DNA of 64,000 bases from Camillea tinctor (Eukaryota; Ascomycota; Sordariomycetes; Xylariales; Xylariaceae). The first letter of the stretch is position 1, and the number at the start of each line of letters is the position of its first letter. A model generated the notes under the pieces. The model was not told the DNA's origin. It did no database searches and saw nothing but the letters and a program-made list of their open reading frames with translations. Made by a program: the position numbers and the translations under genes. Shown piece by piece: positions 44,223 through 55,558 of the stretch. The stretch is taken from assembly GCA_022578605.1 (NCBI GenBank), contig MU394124.1:1-64000 (forward strand), given 5' to 3'.

Positions 44223-47200
44223 TTAATTACTCCTCTTTGACTTTTTGGCCTTCTTGTGGGACTTTTCCCCGAATGTGTCTTCGTAGATTTCTGCAGCTGT
44301 GGCGCTGGCTTTCCTCTTTACCTTGCTGGACTTGATACTCACAACTGGATTCGCCTGTCCACGTTGCGTGGCATTGCGAACTTGCTTCTCAGCTTCCTCC
44401 CATGCAGGGGCATCGCCTTCAACCTCGTACCTAGAAATATGTTAGTCTCAAAGTTAAAGGAATAACAATATGAAGGGCAAGAACTATCTTACTGGTCTAA
44501 TGGCAAGGAGTCAATGAGCTCTCTCTGTTTTTTCCGAAGCTCTAGGAGAGCTTCATCGCCACCTTCCTCTAATTCATCTTCGAGAGATGTTTGGAGCGGA
44601 GCGAATCGCGTGTCTACCTTCTCATCATCGTGGATTCCGCTTGCATTTGCAACACTGACTCCAATGGCATCACGCTTAGGGAGAGTGGCCTCAATAGCGT
44701 TGGAGATGAGAGATTCGAATAGAGTCGTTATCTTCTTTATAATCTTGATGAACATGGCAAGAAGTTGAGACGTGGGAATATTTATTTCCTCCGCAACAAC
44801 GTCCATCTCCTTTCGTTGCAACCCAACAGCTAGTAGGATAGATTGTTGTATCCCTGACAATTTGACACCATTCTTAATCCGGCCCGTGAAGTAGAAATTG
44901 GCAAGAGTTGGGACGAGGTCAAGGATGACGTGGTAGTCAAGGAGGTTGTTAGCGTATGCCTCAAGTCTCTTTAGATCGAAGGGGCTAAGGATAGCATCAA
45001 GAGCTTCTTTGGAAAGGGGTACTGGCGCGTGAGATGGGTCTAATCGAGCACCTGCGTTGGCTGATTCGTCAACGCTTAAAGCAACGGAGGAGTTGAAGTT
45101 TCGGAAATTAAAAGACAAGAGTGACAGGAATCTCGAATGGAAGTCGTTTGCATATGCTCCAAGCCATGTTTCATCACCGCTGTTTTCAAGTGGCCTAAGC
45201 ATCACACAAGTGTGTTCACCGGTCAGATCATTCTGGGTTAATCTTAGGTAAACCGGTGCAAAGGATGCCTTTTTCCAAAATTTGTGGAGTGGTTTCGTCA
45301 GACCATAGCTGACGCCAACATAATCGAGGGCGGCTGGTCGAACTTCTGATAGCCTTGCGAACAATGGGGGCATCGCATTGATGTCCCTCACCTTGATATT
45401 GTCGTCCAGTAGACTAGCATTCGCTAGTTCAGCATCTGTGACTCGAACCATAGTTTCTTCAGCACCGGTATTCCCTTCTTCTAGAGACAAGAATTTGTTC
45501 TCATAGAAGCTGACCAGGAGGTCTAGCGCATGGGTGCCGTATCCCATGGAGATATAATCTGGGTTTGTAGCGATACGCACTACCCGAGCACCTGAGAGAG
45601 ATCCAAAGTCCGGATCTTGGAACTGCTGGCTAACCAACCAGGGGATGAGGTCTCCGGCCGGTCGTGAGCCTCGGCTCAGACTATTCTGAACACTTTCACG
45701 ACTGATGCGACCCTCAAGAGCGACTTGTATTACACAAAGTGGCTCTGGAAGCCGGCCAGCCTCGGTAGTCGGCGCAGTTAGCACAAAGAGCTCATGAGCA
45801 GGGGCATCACTCAGCAGCTGCAAATCATCAGGTGTGTTCTTGTCTAATGTCGAGTTAGCAGTTGGTATTGAGGCTAAAGAGGTTTGACCCACAGTGGCTT
45901 GCTACGTATAAAGCAACCATCTGTTGCAGGAATTTCTCCGCAACAGGATGAAATGAGAAAAGCGTGTCCCGGTTGACTTTAAGCAGTTGGCACTGTGAAG
46001 GATCAGGACAGCCCTGGGCGGCGGCCTTACGCGGAAGTGTAGCGTCTAAACATAGCAAAATGTTCAGCCACTTCTCTACGGGGTCACCTTGGGCGTATCG
46101 GATGGGCTCAGAGAGTGTTATTTCCCTTAAAGTTCGCCCCCCTGAAAAATGTTCTTCTCGTGTCTTGGAGTCCTTGTCGCGTGCTCCTTCCGTCTGATTA
46201 GCACCACTAGCAGCTATCCCGGCTCTCGACTGATCTCTCAACTGCTTAATCAGCTTGAGCGACAATGACCGTCCAGTGCCTTCGTAGCCATTCACTGTCG
46301 AAGCCATGAAGACAAGGTAGGGGCCCATAAGCTTTCGCACTAAAGGTAGGGGGATCGCAGCCGCCTCGTCAATCACCAGGAGTTCTGCTTGGCCTAGAAC
46401 ATGGGCATCTTGAGGGCGAATATATTGGATTGTTTGACGGTGCGCACGGTGTATATTGACCCGAACAATGGCCTTGTTAAAGTCAGGATTAGTCGACTGG
46501 ATGATGGAATAGTCGGTATGGTCCGAGTACCCTAGTGCGTCAAATCCTTTGAAAATAAACTCGAAAAGGGTTTTCAGGTTTTCGGGAGAAGGTGATGTTA
46601 TGAATATATTGGAATATCCATGAGCCACAGCAGCTGCCACTGCAACACCGAGCGCGGCAGATTTACCCCGTCCACGCGCTGCTGTTAGGGTTACAGTATT
46701 TCGTAACGTCTTCTCTGCAATTGCATCCACGAAGGTTAATAGCGCCCTAGCCTGATCTACAGTACGTGCGAGGGTGACAAGTGATCCAACAGGCCGGGTG
46801 TCCTGCAACGACTCCTTGATGGTCTCGAGCTCCTTTTCGGCCTCGGTCTTAGGCTCATCTAAATCTGGGGGTGGTAGACGCTTCACATTCTTGCCGCCGG
46901 AAATTGGCAAAACATCCAGCTCATCGGTTATGACAAGGCAATTCGGACACGAACCAAGGGACAACAAGAAACGCTCATTGAACCTCGGCACAATATCGGC
47001 GTGGGCTTCAGTACGGAACCTGGAATGGACATCCATAGATAGTTGGTACAGCTGCTTGAGACTGGTCATTCCTTTTAGGAGCAGGATGACGAGACCTCCA
47101 CCTTCAACCTGGGATAGTAACACTTTAGCCACGAGAGAACGAGAGTAGGAGAGTGATTCGACCTACAGTCTCAATTGTTCGGGCGAGAATGTTTGGTGTG

Positions 47201-47977
47201 ATGGCCTCGAAATCTTGCAAGATCACCATACCATACCTATGGAGATTAAGTTAGTGACTATCTTGTCCTAGCTGAAACCATTATCCGTACGTATTTCCGA
47301 GGATCTTCTCTGTTTCCTTATAGTAGACATAACGAATCTGTACGGAAAGCAGTTAGTGTGTTGGGTGCGATATGCCGAAAGTAAACGGATGGCTTGCATT
47401 ATGGAGGGAGACGAATAGTTCAAAAGGGTCCTCCTCATTAGCCTCGCGTGTTCCCCTTTTGATCTCCTTTTTTATCTTGGTCTCGCGCTTTTTTCGGTGA
47501 CTAGATGGCAATCGCTTGTTAGTTTCTCCAGTCGCGCACTTATATAGACCACATTTCTAAGTCGACGAGACACTTTACCTTGTAAATCCAAGCAATTTAT
47601 TCTTATAGGCCCAGAGTACCGATTTATTCTGCTTCAAATTCGCATTGGACAACATATAATGCTATAAAACTCCAGGTTAGCGATATGATAGCCCCTCGAA
47701 TGGGGTGGAGAGGCTCGAGGTAGGTCGTTCGGGGATCTCGAGGAGGGAAAAAAGGAAAGAAAAAAAAAAGGTACTGACTAGGTTGACAATGGCATCTTTC
47801 GAACGATCTCCAACGACGACAAAAAAGCTCCTCTTCTTCTCCTGGACGCCGTTATGTATCAGGGCGGGGATCCGCGAGTCCCTATAAAACAGAATAATGA
47901 TGATAATTAGCTATCATGACAAGCGCAGAGAAGAGATTCATGAGAGGCTGTATAGCTTACACAGCCTTTTGAGGCAT
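44223..47977 (-). CDS. KRE33: RNA cytidine acetyltransferase (NAT10/Kre33)
   Basis: Nine exons are needed: 47977-47961, 47881-47779, 47661-47579, 47500-47398, 47337-47291, 47236-47167, 47108-45893, 45843-44493 and 44430-44223. All junctions keep the frame and give 1065 aa. The enzyme makes N4-acetylcytidine in 18S rRNA and some tRNAs and acts in the nucleolus in small-subunit assembly. The N-terminus MPQKAVDSRIPALIHNGVQ matches the family. The Walker A motif is GRGKS (about 287-291), and IDEAAAIP (about 387-394) is Walker B. The GNAT fold includes RVVRIATNPDYISMGYGTHAL. The lysine-rich tail (KKAKKSKRSN) is a nucleolar-type signal. Exon 1 is only 17 bases. The exon 4 donor is GC (GCAAGC), and another donor is GTCAGT. 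Confidence 0.93.
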
Positions 47978-49189
47978 CTTGGACTATCACTGTCGTATCC
48001 TCACAAGTTCAAGTTCTAATAGTGCTATAGAAACGAATTGAGCTATATGCGACGCTCCAGGTATGTTTAATGCATAGAAAAAGCTGCACAACTATGAAGA
48101 GAGAACAAACCGGAACAAACAAGCTTGAGACCAAAATTTTGGTGGTGAGTATTTTCTGCCGGGCGGTGAAAGTGGGCTAAATTCTGTAAAAAGATTAGTC
48201 CACCGAAGGGTACTTAGCTAGGTTAGGTTAGGTTACTAGCTTAGGTAGGTACCTAATCTTATCGGGTAGGTAGGTACATCTGCATAGGTACCTAGAATTA
48301 TGCTGATAGGATCTCTAATGCGGGGACTTGTAGGAAATCTCTACCTAGGTACTTCTCTTACACCACCATAGTCAATCAGGAAATTTCTTCAGCAGGGTTG
48401 CATCATTCACTAATAACCTAGGCCTAGGCTGCTAGGTACGTAGTGTAACATACAGATCACACGTACGGAATACTTTAGCATAACGTCCACTGAATTACCT
48501 TGCGTTAGATGCAAGATATTGCAGGTCGTTAACCTTGTAGACAGAACCGTGGCAGACCTCGCGGTGATCTACATTGCAGGGCCAATAAGACTAGCTGGAA
48601 TACAAATCATGCTTGCCAAGCATCCCGGCTAGGCGATTCTAAATGCCCCCGACCGGGTTAACATATGACGTCTTGCCCTTGAAAATCAAACATACGACTA
48701 ATAAGTAAGTTCTTGAGGTCTTGAGCTCTTACTACTTAAACGAAGCATCTACCTAACCACGGTACAGTTGGGTAGGGAAGATAGGGAGTGAGTCTATAAA
48801 CACTGACATGCCTAACGCAGCATACCTAGAAGGTACCTAAGTACTTGATCTATGTAACTTATACAAGACAAAGAGGTTCCGACCTCTAATACATAATATC
48901 GATATGTACCTACTATGACCCAGATTGGGGGAACCTTGGGGTTTGGGCAGAAGGTTTTTAGGTTAAGCGGCCTCACCCTTTGTTCTCTTCTCCCTTTTTT
49001 CCTTTTGTCTATCCCTCTTCCCCAGCCCTTCCCTGTGCTTCTTCTTCTTCTTCTAACCTCTACCGTGTTCCATTTATTTGCCAACTAGCATCAAGATAAA
49101 AAGAAAGAAAGAGAGAGAGAGAGAGACCCTTCACCTTATTCTTCCTCAGTCATAACTCCAGCTTCCACCAAAAAAAAGACAAAATCAAT
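47978..49189. other. Divergent promoter region with AGGTACCT motif clusters
   Basis: This is the common upstream region of KRE33 (minus) and the CP-repeat gene (plus). TAGGTAGGTACCTA-type motifs cluster at 48220-48300 and 48415-48440. A CTTCTTCTTCTTC tract lies at 49035-49052, and a (GA)n tract at 49104-49125 is in the likely 5' leader of the CP-repeat gene. A short minus-strand frame (48812-49084) is low-complexity and not supported. Confidence 0.5.
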
Positions 49190-49651
49190 ATGGCTTCTGC
49201 TCAAGTCTGCCCCGTCGTCGGCACCACCAACCACACTCTGCCCCCTTCCCATCCAGACGTAGACCTGTCAAAGCCTGGCCTGACATGTCCTGTCGTCGGT
49301 GCTAAAACCGACCACCATCATAATCTTTCTAAGCATCCTGCCATCTCCAACGAGGCCACTGCCATTTCCACTACTCAGTCGACTGGGTCTGCCGATGCTC
49401 AAGCCTGCCCCGCCTTGAAGAATGTTGTTAAAGAGCCCAAGAGTCAGGACATGGACGATCGTGTCTGCCCTGTCGTCGGGCCCGTCACCACTATCCTACC
49501 ACCCAACCACCCGAGTACTCAAGACAAAGCTGATGGAGACGAGTGTCCGGTTACGAAGGCGAAAGTTGGTCACCACAAGGATAAAGTCGCAGTTCACCCT
49601 AGTGTGCAAGGCGCTTCGGGCGTATGCCCCGTCACAGGTGCTAGGCAATGA
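49190..49651 (+). CDS. Small CP-motif repeat protein, candidate heme-binding, 153 aa
   Basis: The single-exon frame has a good start (CAATATGGCTTC). All six cysteines are followed by proline: C7, C33, C73, C93, C119 and C146, most in CPVVG or CPVTx. Four HP dipeptides (22, 50, 108, 137) follow at similar spacing. The protein is an internal duplication: CPVVG-x-LPPxHP then CPVVG..HHH..KHP (residues 7-50) is repeated as CPVVG-x-LPPxHP then CPVTK..HH..VHP (93-137). A Cys-Pro pair is the known heme-regulatory motif, with the thiolate as iron ligand. Binding of heme or another metal is my inference. No signal peptide or membrane segment is present. Function is unknown. Confidence 0.75.
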   Translation: MASAQVCPVVGTTNHTLPPSHPDVDLSKPGLTCPVVGAKTDHHHNLSKHPAISNEATAISTTQSTGSADAQACPALKNVVKEPKSQDMDDRVCPVVGPVTTILPPNHPSTQDKADGDECPVTKAKVGHHKDKVAVHPSVQGASGVCPVTGARQ

Positions 49652-50458
49652 TTCTACTATCTATCTACCCAGTCCTCCGAGCTAGCAGGTATCTTTAGCT
49701 CTATGATATAGTGTTTCACCGAACAGGGTAATTTCTTGAAAACAATTTGGGTATAGGTCAGCTAGCAACGATACACAATACCTAATACAATTCCAATCCA
49801 ACCTCATCACCTACGTCTCGTCTCATCACTTTTTTATTATTAGCCACACTGGAAGTATACGTTTCACTGGGGGTATACTGGGACTATAAAGCTATCTCGC
49901 ATTTAATCTCATTGCTGTTGCACTTGACTTAAACCCATAGCCTGGTTAGGTGGCAACTCTATCTACAAGCTTGGGCAGCCTAAAAAAATATATATATACC
50001 TATGATTGGTCTAAGAAGTGAGTAGTTGATGCTTAAGCACCGCATTGCCACGGATGTAGGTTATGAATGACTTCTGCCCGAAAGCCCGAATACTAACGGA
50101 GATGTGTTTAGGGCCGCAGTGGCTTCTAGGTATTTTATATGAACTTGTTTTAATCCTGTGGCATAAGCTGTGCTATAGGTAACACCTGTAATATGCACCT
50201 ACCCCTAGGTTGGAAAGTCTCCGGGGGCTTTTTTTCCTTCGCCCGTGGCAACCTCCGAACGCCATCGGAGCCTTCAGCATGCAACCTAGACCTCAGTGTC
50301 CGAGCGATTTCGGCATTGACGGAGAGTAAGATCGTATTTAAAACATCAATTCCTCCCCTCCCCCATTCTCCATGAATAGGTCCCTTGTATTCGTAGCCAG
50401 ACTATATAAAGCTAATTAGGTGTTTATTATTATGTTCATCCCGACCCAACAAATCCCC
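49652..50458. other. Intergenic region
   Basis: This is the 3' flank of the CP-repeat gene and the promoter of the membrane-protein gene. It holds a TATATATA run (49987-49995) and ACTATATAAAGC (50401-50412), a plausible TATA box 47 bp before the next start. No gene is recognised. Confidence 0.5.
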
Positions 50459-51100
50459 ATGGCCGCCGTCTTCACAACCCCGTCTTCTGCAGTGCTTCTA
50501 GCGCCTCTGCACATCCTCTCCTTCTCTGCCCTGCTTGGCACTGAGCTCTACCAGTCCTTTGTTGTGACCAAGATATGTTTCACCTCCTTGACCCGCCCCA
50601 CCTTCATGTCTCTTCAGAAGCGCCTCTTTCCAGTCTACTTCCGCACCCAATCTCTGCTGCTCCTACTGACAGCGGTGACGATCCCTCCGTACGGTCCGCT
50701 CTCGCTGGTTGCCAAGAAGGGGACCTGGATCCCACTTCTAGTAGCAAGTGCCACTGCGCTGCTGAATCTTGTAGTCTACGGCCCGCGAACGAGCCGGCTA
50801 ATGCTTGAGAGGGCTCACCGAGGTATCTACCCACTATCTATCTATACTATGAGCAGACGAGGAGCGTACACGTGATTTTTCTGAGGCTAAATAATTTGTT
50901 TCCTAGGAACAAGTAACAAGCCGGATAATGATAATGATGATCCCGAGGAAGTGGAGGCCAGAAGCGCCGAGATGCAGAGGCTCAAACGCTCGTTCTCGCG
51001 TAGCCACGCTATGAGCATCCATCTGAATCTCATCGCCATTGCGGCCACAGTTTGGTGGGGTTGGAAGCTGGGCTCACTACTTGATTTCAAGACGGATTAA
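50459..51100 (+). CDS. DUF4149/TMEM205-like membrane protein, 185 aa
   Basis: Exons are 50459-50822 and 50907-51100. The 84-bp intron (GTATCT..CCTAG) keeps the frame (CGA G|GA ACA). Four hydrophobic segments are visible: AVLLAPLHILSFSALLG, SLLLLLTAVTIPPYGPL, WIPLLVASATALLNLVVYG and HLNLIAIAATVWWGWKLGSLL. The early H-x-L-S-F..G..LYQSFV and the central PVYFRTQS blocks match the TMEM205/DUF4149 family, whose role is poorly known. The loop before the last helix is acidic (NDNDDPEEVEA). I chose the ATG in the CCCCATGGCC context. An upstream in-frame ATG at 50432 would add nine residues. Confidence 0.85.
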
Positions 51101-52199
51101 ACCTCTTTTATCAAATTACGAATCATGTAACCTACATATTACATGATCACGCAGGAGGGAAGTAATGAAGGTGCTAACATATGGTATCTTGAGCTTGATA
51201 TATTTCGTTTCAAGTATGGAACTCCTCTAATACCTACTACTGTCATTAACTTACTGCGAGAAATTATATTATACGTACAACTTCAGCTTAAGCCTACGTT
51301 TTTTTATGTTCTCGTGGATACATAAATGTATATATATAAACTTCATGATATTTTGTTGTACGTCACAAGATGACAATACTGATATCCCTAAAATAGTTCG
51401 GCAACGATACATCATCTTCTCAGAATTTATACGTTAATTCACCGGAATCATCATATTACTTATCATTTCACATATATAGTTGTCTCCGTCGAGATGTTTG
51501 CTAATCGAGGTATTGGATTGAAGGCCAATCCAGACATTGGCTAATCACGAGCCAGTGATATTGATATTTAAGTTTAACGTTCTGTGGATATATGATAAAG
51601 AGTGAATCGATATTATATATACTATATCATTGGTTATATATCTAGTTTTATATAAATGTTGAATTTTCTGATACCCCGAAGTGGTGCCCATTACTTTGGC
51701 AGGTGTGTCCCTCCTTATTACGAATCTCCTGGTGAAATACCCCTAATCTATTGCAAACTATTACCATTTACCAACCTAAATAAAAGGGCTATGCTATTAT
51801 TTATGTACGAAGATTTTGATTATATTCTTTTGGTCTTGGAAATCGCTAATGAGCTATGCTATGTGTAGATATAAAGTAGTCAATCCTTCCCCCCGGCGGT
51901 CTGCAAGTGGTAATAACTACTGTTCAACCAAATAGATAAGGAATCAAGGTATAGATTAAATGTTTAGTCTATGCTACTTACTATGAAACCAAAAAAAAAC
52001 AAAACCCTGTAACCTCAGGATTCTCTCAGCACACAATTCACCGACCCTCTCATATTTCAAACACTAACCTAGCTTGGTGCAACAAAACCCCCTTTAGAGT
52101 AGATCCGAGCTCGTATTGACAACCATCCCTTTACGGCTTGGAGCTTCGGGCTCGGGACCCACTAGCTAGTTTCTCTTTTGGTCGTACATTGGATCAAAA
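51101..52199. other. Intergenic region, no gene seen
   Basis: AT-rich sequence with only short unsupported frames (51143-51325 and 51656-51868). No repeat was recognised. Confidence 0.5.
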
Positions 52200-52960
52200 C
52201 GTTCACTGATCAGTTCTTTCTGCTTTATCCGGAGACGCTGCCACGAATTTAACCTCGATACCCTCCACTGCAACATTAAGACTTAGTGATTGCTATGTTA
52301 GATAGCTTTTTTACTCTCGAGACTGTGTCTTAGGAGTCAAAACTGCTACTAGCTCACACGCTTAGCTATGATAGGCAATTTTGACTCCCGGGCCGGGTTG
52401 AGACAGGCCAAAAGGGGGAATAAGTGACTCCTTAAATTACTCATTCGGTGGTTCGATGTCCTTTCTCGGGATGACTGCAGCCGCCGAGTTTGCGGAGCTA
52501 TCACCATTCCGTGCCTTTATAATGTTCCGACACGACTGCGGGGCACTCACGGCGTCGTAGCTGTGCTGAGATAATATGGGCTTATCCTCCCGCGCCGCAC
52601 GCACCACCATCTTCTCAACACTTGATGCGTTGTAGCCCAAGAGGTGACTAGGGTCATCGGCTGTGATTCTGCATCGTTGAAGCTCATCGTATCTGTAATA
52701 GGTGCCACATTGATGGCGGCCACAACAACGCGCTCTTGAAAGGTAGCATAGTCAGGGGTAGTGCAGACACGTGAGGCCTCGGCCCGAGGCTGGAGGAGAC
52801 GCTCGGCCTGACCTGGAGGACGATACCGCTGACGTTAGTACCAAATACCGTGGGATACACGTCTAAAGCATATCCATGGTTACGCAAGTGAGCGTCGATG
52901 GGGTTTGGGGCGGTAGACTTGATCCCAAGGGGGAGTTCGTTAGGACTAAGCTTGGGCGTT
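52200..52960 (-). pseudogene. Zinc-free enoyl-reductase (MDR) pseudogene split by a small transposon
   Basis: On the minus strand, fragments in more than one frame resemble fungal trans-acting enoyl reductases and quinone oxidoreductases. First comes NPIDAHLRNHGYALDVYPTV with FGTNVSGIV, the entry to the GroES-like domain, then VAAINVAPITDTMSFNDAE. After a frame change comes SSVEKMVVRAARE, YDAVSAPQS and VIPRKDIEPPNE. The Rossmann part with the nucleotide-binding glycines is missing, about 60 residues by comparison with the family. A MITE-like element (52280-52431) interrupts the frame right after PPNE, and VEGIEVKFV resumes beyond it. No frame spans it, so it cannot make an enzyme. It resembles the class of the intact gene at 63137. 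Confidence 0.65.
52280..52431 (-). mobile_element. MITE-like element in the reductase pseudogene
   Basis: The 152-bp element is flanked by TTAA at 52276-52279 and 52432-52435. Read on the minus strand it starts GGAGTCAC and contains an internal inverted pair, GGGAGTCAAAA and TTTTGACTCCT. It aligns end to end with the element at 61861-61987 in the P450 intron, in the opposite orientation, with gaps and scattered substitutions. TTAA duplication would point to piggyBac-type elements, but the other copy does not show it. Confidence 0.6.
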
Positions 52961-54317
52961 AGCCACTCAATATTTAGGGATGCTTGAGTCTATATATACT
53001 TTCCATCATGTTTGACATTTCATAACCAATGCGTACTTATTCACGGGCCCCTCGTCGATGGCTATGGAGTATATCCGTTCCGGAATTGAGATAATCATCT
53101 TATGTAGTTGGTATTAGTCAGTTTCCGGTGCGGTAGGGTAAGTTGTGTCCAGAGCCATTAAGATGATATGCTTACAATGTCTGATAGGATTAGAAGAAGT
53201 GCTAGACGGGATTGTTGGAAAGCTTTGTTTCTAGCACGTACACTTGGTAGATTTACAGAGGACGCTACATAACAACTTGACTAACTTCTAATGTAGATAG
53301 GACCCTCAGTATAATTATATAACGGGGACTTACATAGAATTATGAAAGCGTGCTTTTGATTGTTCGTATGGAAATATCTGATTAGCTTAGGATCATCATA
53401 ATGGCATGTGCATATTATTTCTAGAGCCAGCCAGCTTGTGCTAACGCCATGTTTGGACCAAATTCCGTAGGAACAATTAAATCCGAACTGGGTGCGTTGT
53501 ACTTCTCTCTTAACCCTAGGAACAATGTCCGTATCAAAGAGTCCATTGTTGAGATGCTATGCGCTGATCTGCACCTAATCTACTGAGAATCAGCTAATCA
53601 TATGCACATCTCTGTCTATCATATTGCCATGGCGTTTCTGATCTTCATCTTTAGCATGGGCTGCATGGGGTACCAAGTACGTAGGCTTGTTAACCGCTGA
53701 GGGTCAAGAGAGGAGCTTTTAGGCAAACTTTACAGAAGAAAGCAGAAACAACAAATCAGATTCTAAATGCCTGATCCGTCAACATATCATGTACGTTAGC
53801 TGTTTCAAAACCAGGGCACATGGCTCCTGCTCCGTGGCACAATGGAGTCTCACAACTATGCGGTGGGTCTGTTTCGCGTTTGTAACGGTATACACTCTCA
53901 TGCAATATCAGAAACACAATGACATTCGATTCAAAAGCATCCGCTGGAAAAGAATTGGAAGGGCGTCTAAGAGAACACCAGGTCGTGGTACGTGGTATTT
54001 GTGCCCTCACCGAATGAAACGACGGCATGAACCTAAAGTAATAGGCTTTCTGTTCGCGGATGAATTATCCCATGTTAAAATGTTTACTGCTGGATTCACG
54101 AATCTAAATACATAGAAGCTTTATACAAATGACGAATTCCTCGACTTAGATAATCAATACCGGTGTCTTGGGTGTCTTCTAACTCCGCCGACGAAAATAT
54201 ACAGCCCGTTGATTTAGTAGCTCTAGCAAGGACGCCTCGGCCATGGTGCAGCTTTCTGGAAGCAGTGCGTGTGTCTATTCAAGCTCTCCTGTCCCCCTTC
54301 CCCTCTGTTGGGGAGAT
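52961..54317. other. Intergenic region, no supported gene
   Basis: Frames on both strands at 53756-54115 overlap and have no recognisable family. No repeats were recognised. Confidence 0.45.
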
Positions 54318-55558
54318 CTATGCAATGAAGAGGGATCTCCGTCTGCGCTCGTTGTTGCTGACGTTATTTCCCTTGCCTTGGCGGCTGTTAGCATTGCTGT
54401 TGGCATTGTTGTTGCCATTGTTTCCTTTCCGACCGTTCCCATTGTTAGTTTTAGCAGCGGCGCTCGATGTAGCGGCAGCCGTAGTAGCAACGCCAGTAGC
54501 AACATCAACCTATAACTCGGTATTAGTCGCGAAATTTGAGTGTCTTTGTGGTATTATGTGGGTCTTCACTTACCGTTAAGGTCGGGGCTACTGAGCTCGT
54601 GATGGTCTGCTTGAGTAATGAGCTGACAGCGGCCGAATTCTGCAGAGCTTGGTCGGAACCGGCATTCTGCACTGCTGCAATGGCAGCCGGCAGATCCTTC
54701 TGGTTCTGCGCGACCTGCGCAGTGATTTTCTCTAGGCTCTGAGCGGAAGGGATATTGGCTGCCGTGTTGACATTAGGGGTAACATCCACCTGTTGAACCG
54801 GGAAGCAACCGCCGAAAGGACCAGCTTGTGCATTGTTGCGGCATCGCACCGTGCAAACATTTCCAGCAGAAGCTATAAGGTTGTAAGATATGGGCCAAGT
54901 GTATAGGCAGTCACAGAGGATTACTTACAACCGGTGCAAGTGAAATTATCAGGCATGTTGACCTTGATATTGAAATCCTGGAACTTGGCTTGAGATAGAC
55001 CGTTTACGCCGGGTACGTTATCCTCAACCGTGAGGTTCTGAGTGATGATACCATTGTTCCCTGCTTCTACCAGGTCACACGTGTAAGGACCGGCGCCGTC
55101 GGCGTTGACTTGGTCTGTTTGTTGTTAGCTTATCGAGGATCTCTAGTACACCCTGGATAGATTTACGTACGGATTGTCACAATCATTTGTGTACCGCTTT
55201 GAACCTGGGTAACGGCACCAGCAGCGAGCGCATTCTCGGTATTCTCGCCAATGTCGATGTTGCCAGCCAGCTCAGTACGCCCACACTCATTTACAACATT
55301 ATCAATGATCTCCTGGTCCCGTATGATAGTCGTGTCCTGTTGGCACGGGCTGATGCTTGTGCAGTTCCTCGCCAATTCGGGGTTGACTTCGAAAGTTAGC
55401 TGTCAAGTTATAGAATACATTTGGGGCCGATTAGGTCTACCTTGGAAACCAACACTCTCCGGCGAGCCCTTGATGCCTTGAGCACCAAGGATAACACCGT
55501 GTGCCTGCGTGAGTGCCAGCAGGACGCTGAAGGAAAGAATAGACGAGAAAGACGACAT
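54318..55558 (-). CDS. Egh16/GAS1-type secreted cell-surface protein, 336 aa
   Basis: Five exons: 55558-55441, 55386-55171, 55114-54929, 54872-54574 and 54509-54318. Introns are about 50-65 bp with GT/AG and keep the frame. Residues 1-19 are a signal peptide (MSSFSSILSFSVLLALTQA) followed by HGVILGAQG. The mature domain has NCTSISPCQQDTTIIRD, VNECGRTELAGNIDIGENT, VNADGAGPYTCDL and CRNNAQAGPFGGCFPVQQ, the cysteine pattern of the Egh16/MAS3 family (PF11327) first described from appressoria of Blumeria and Magnaporthe. Members are secreted or cell-surface proteins in host-associated and insect-associated fungi. The C-terminus is alanine-, asparagine- and serine-rich and ends RRRRSLFIA. Function in this species is inferred only from the family. 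Confidence 0.9.

Noticed and set aside
53756..54115. Overlapping 90- and 108-aa frames on opposite strands
   Set aside because: Neither has a family signature or gene structure, and no introns could connect them to neighbours.
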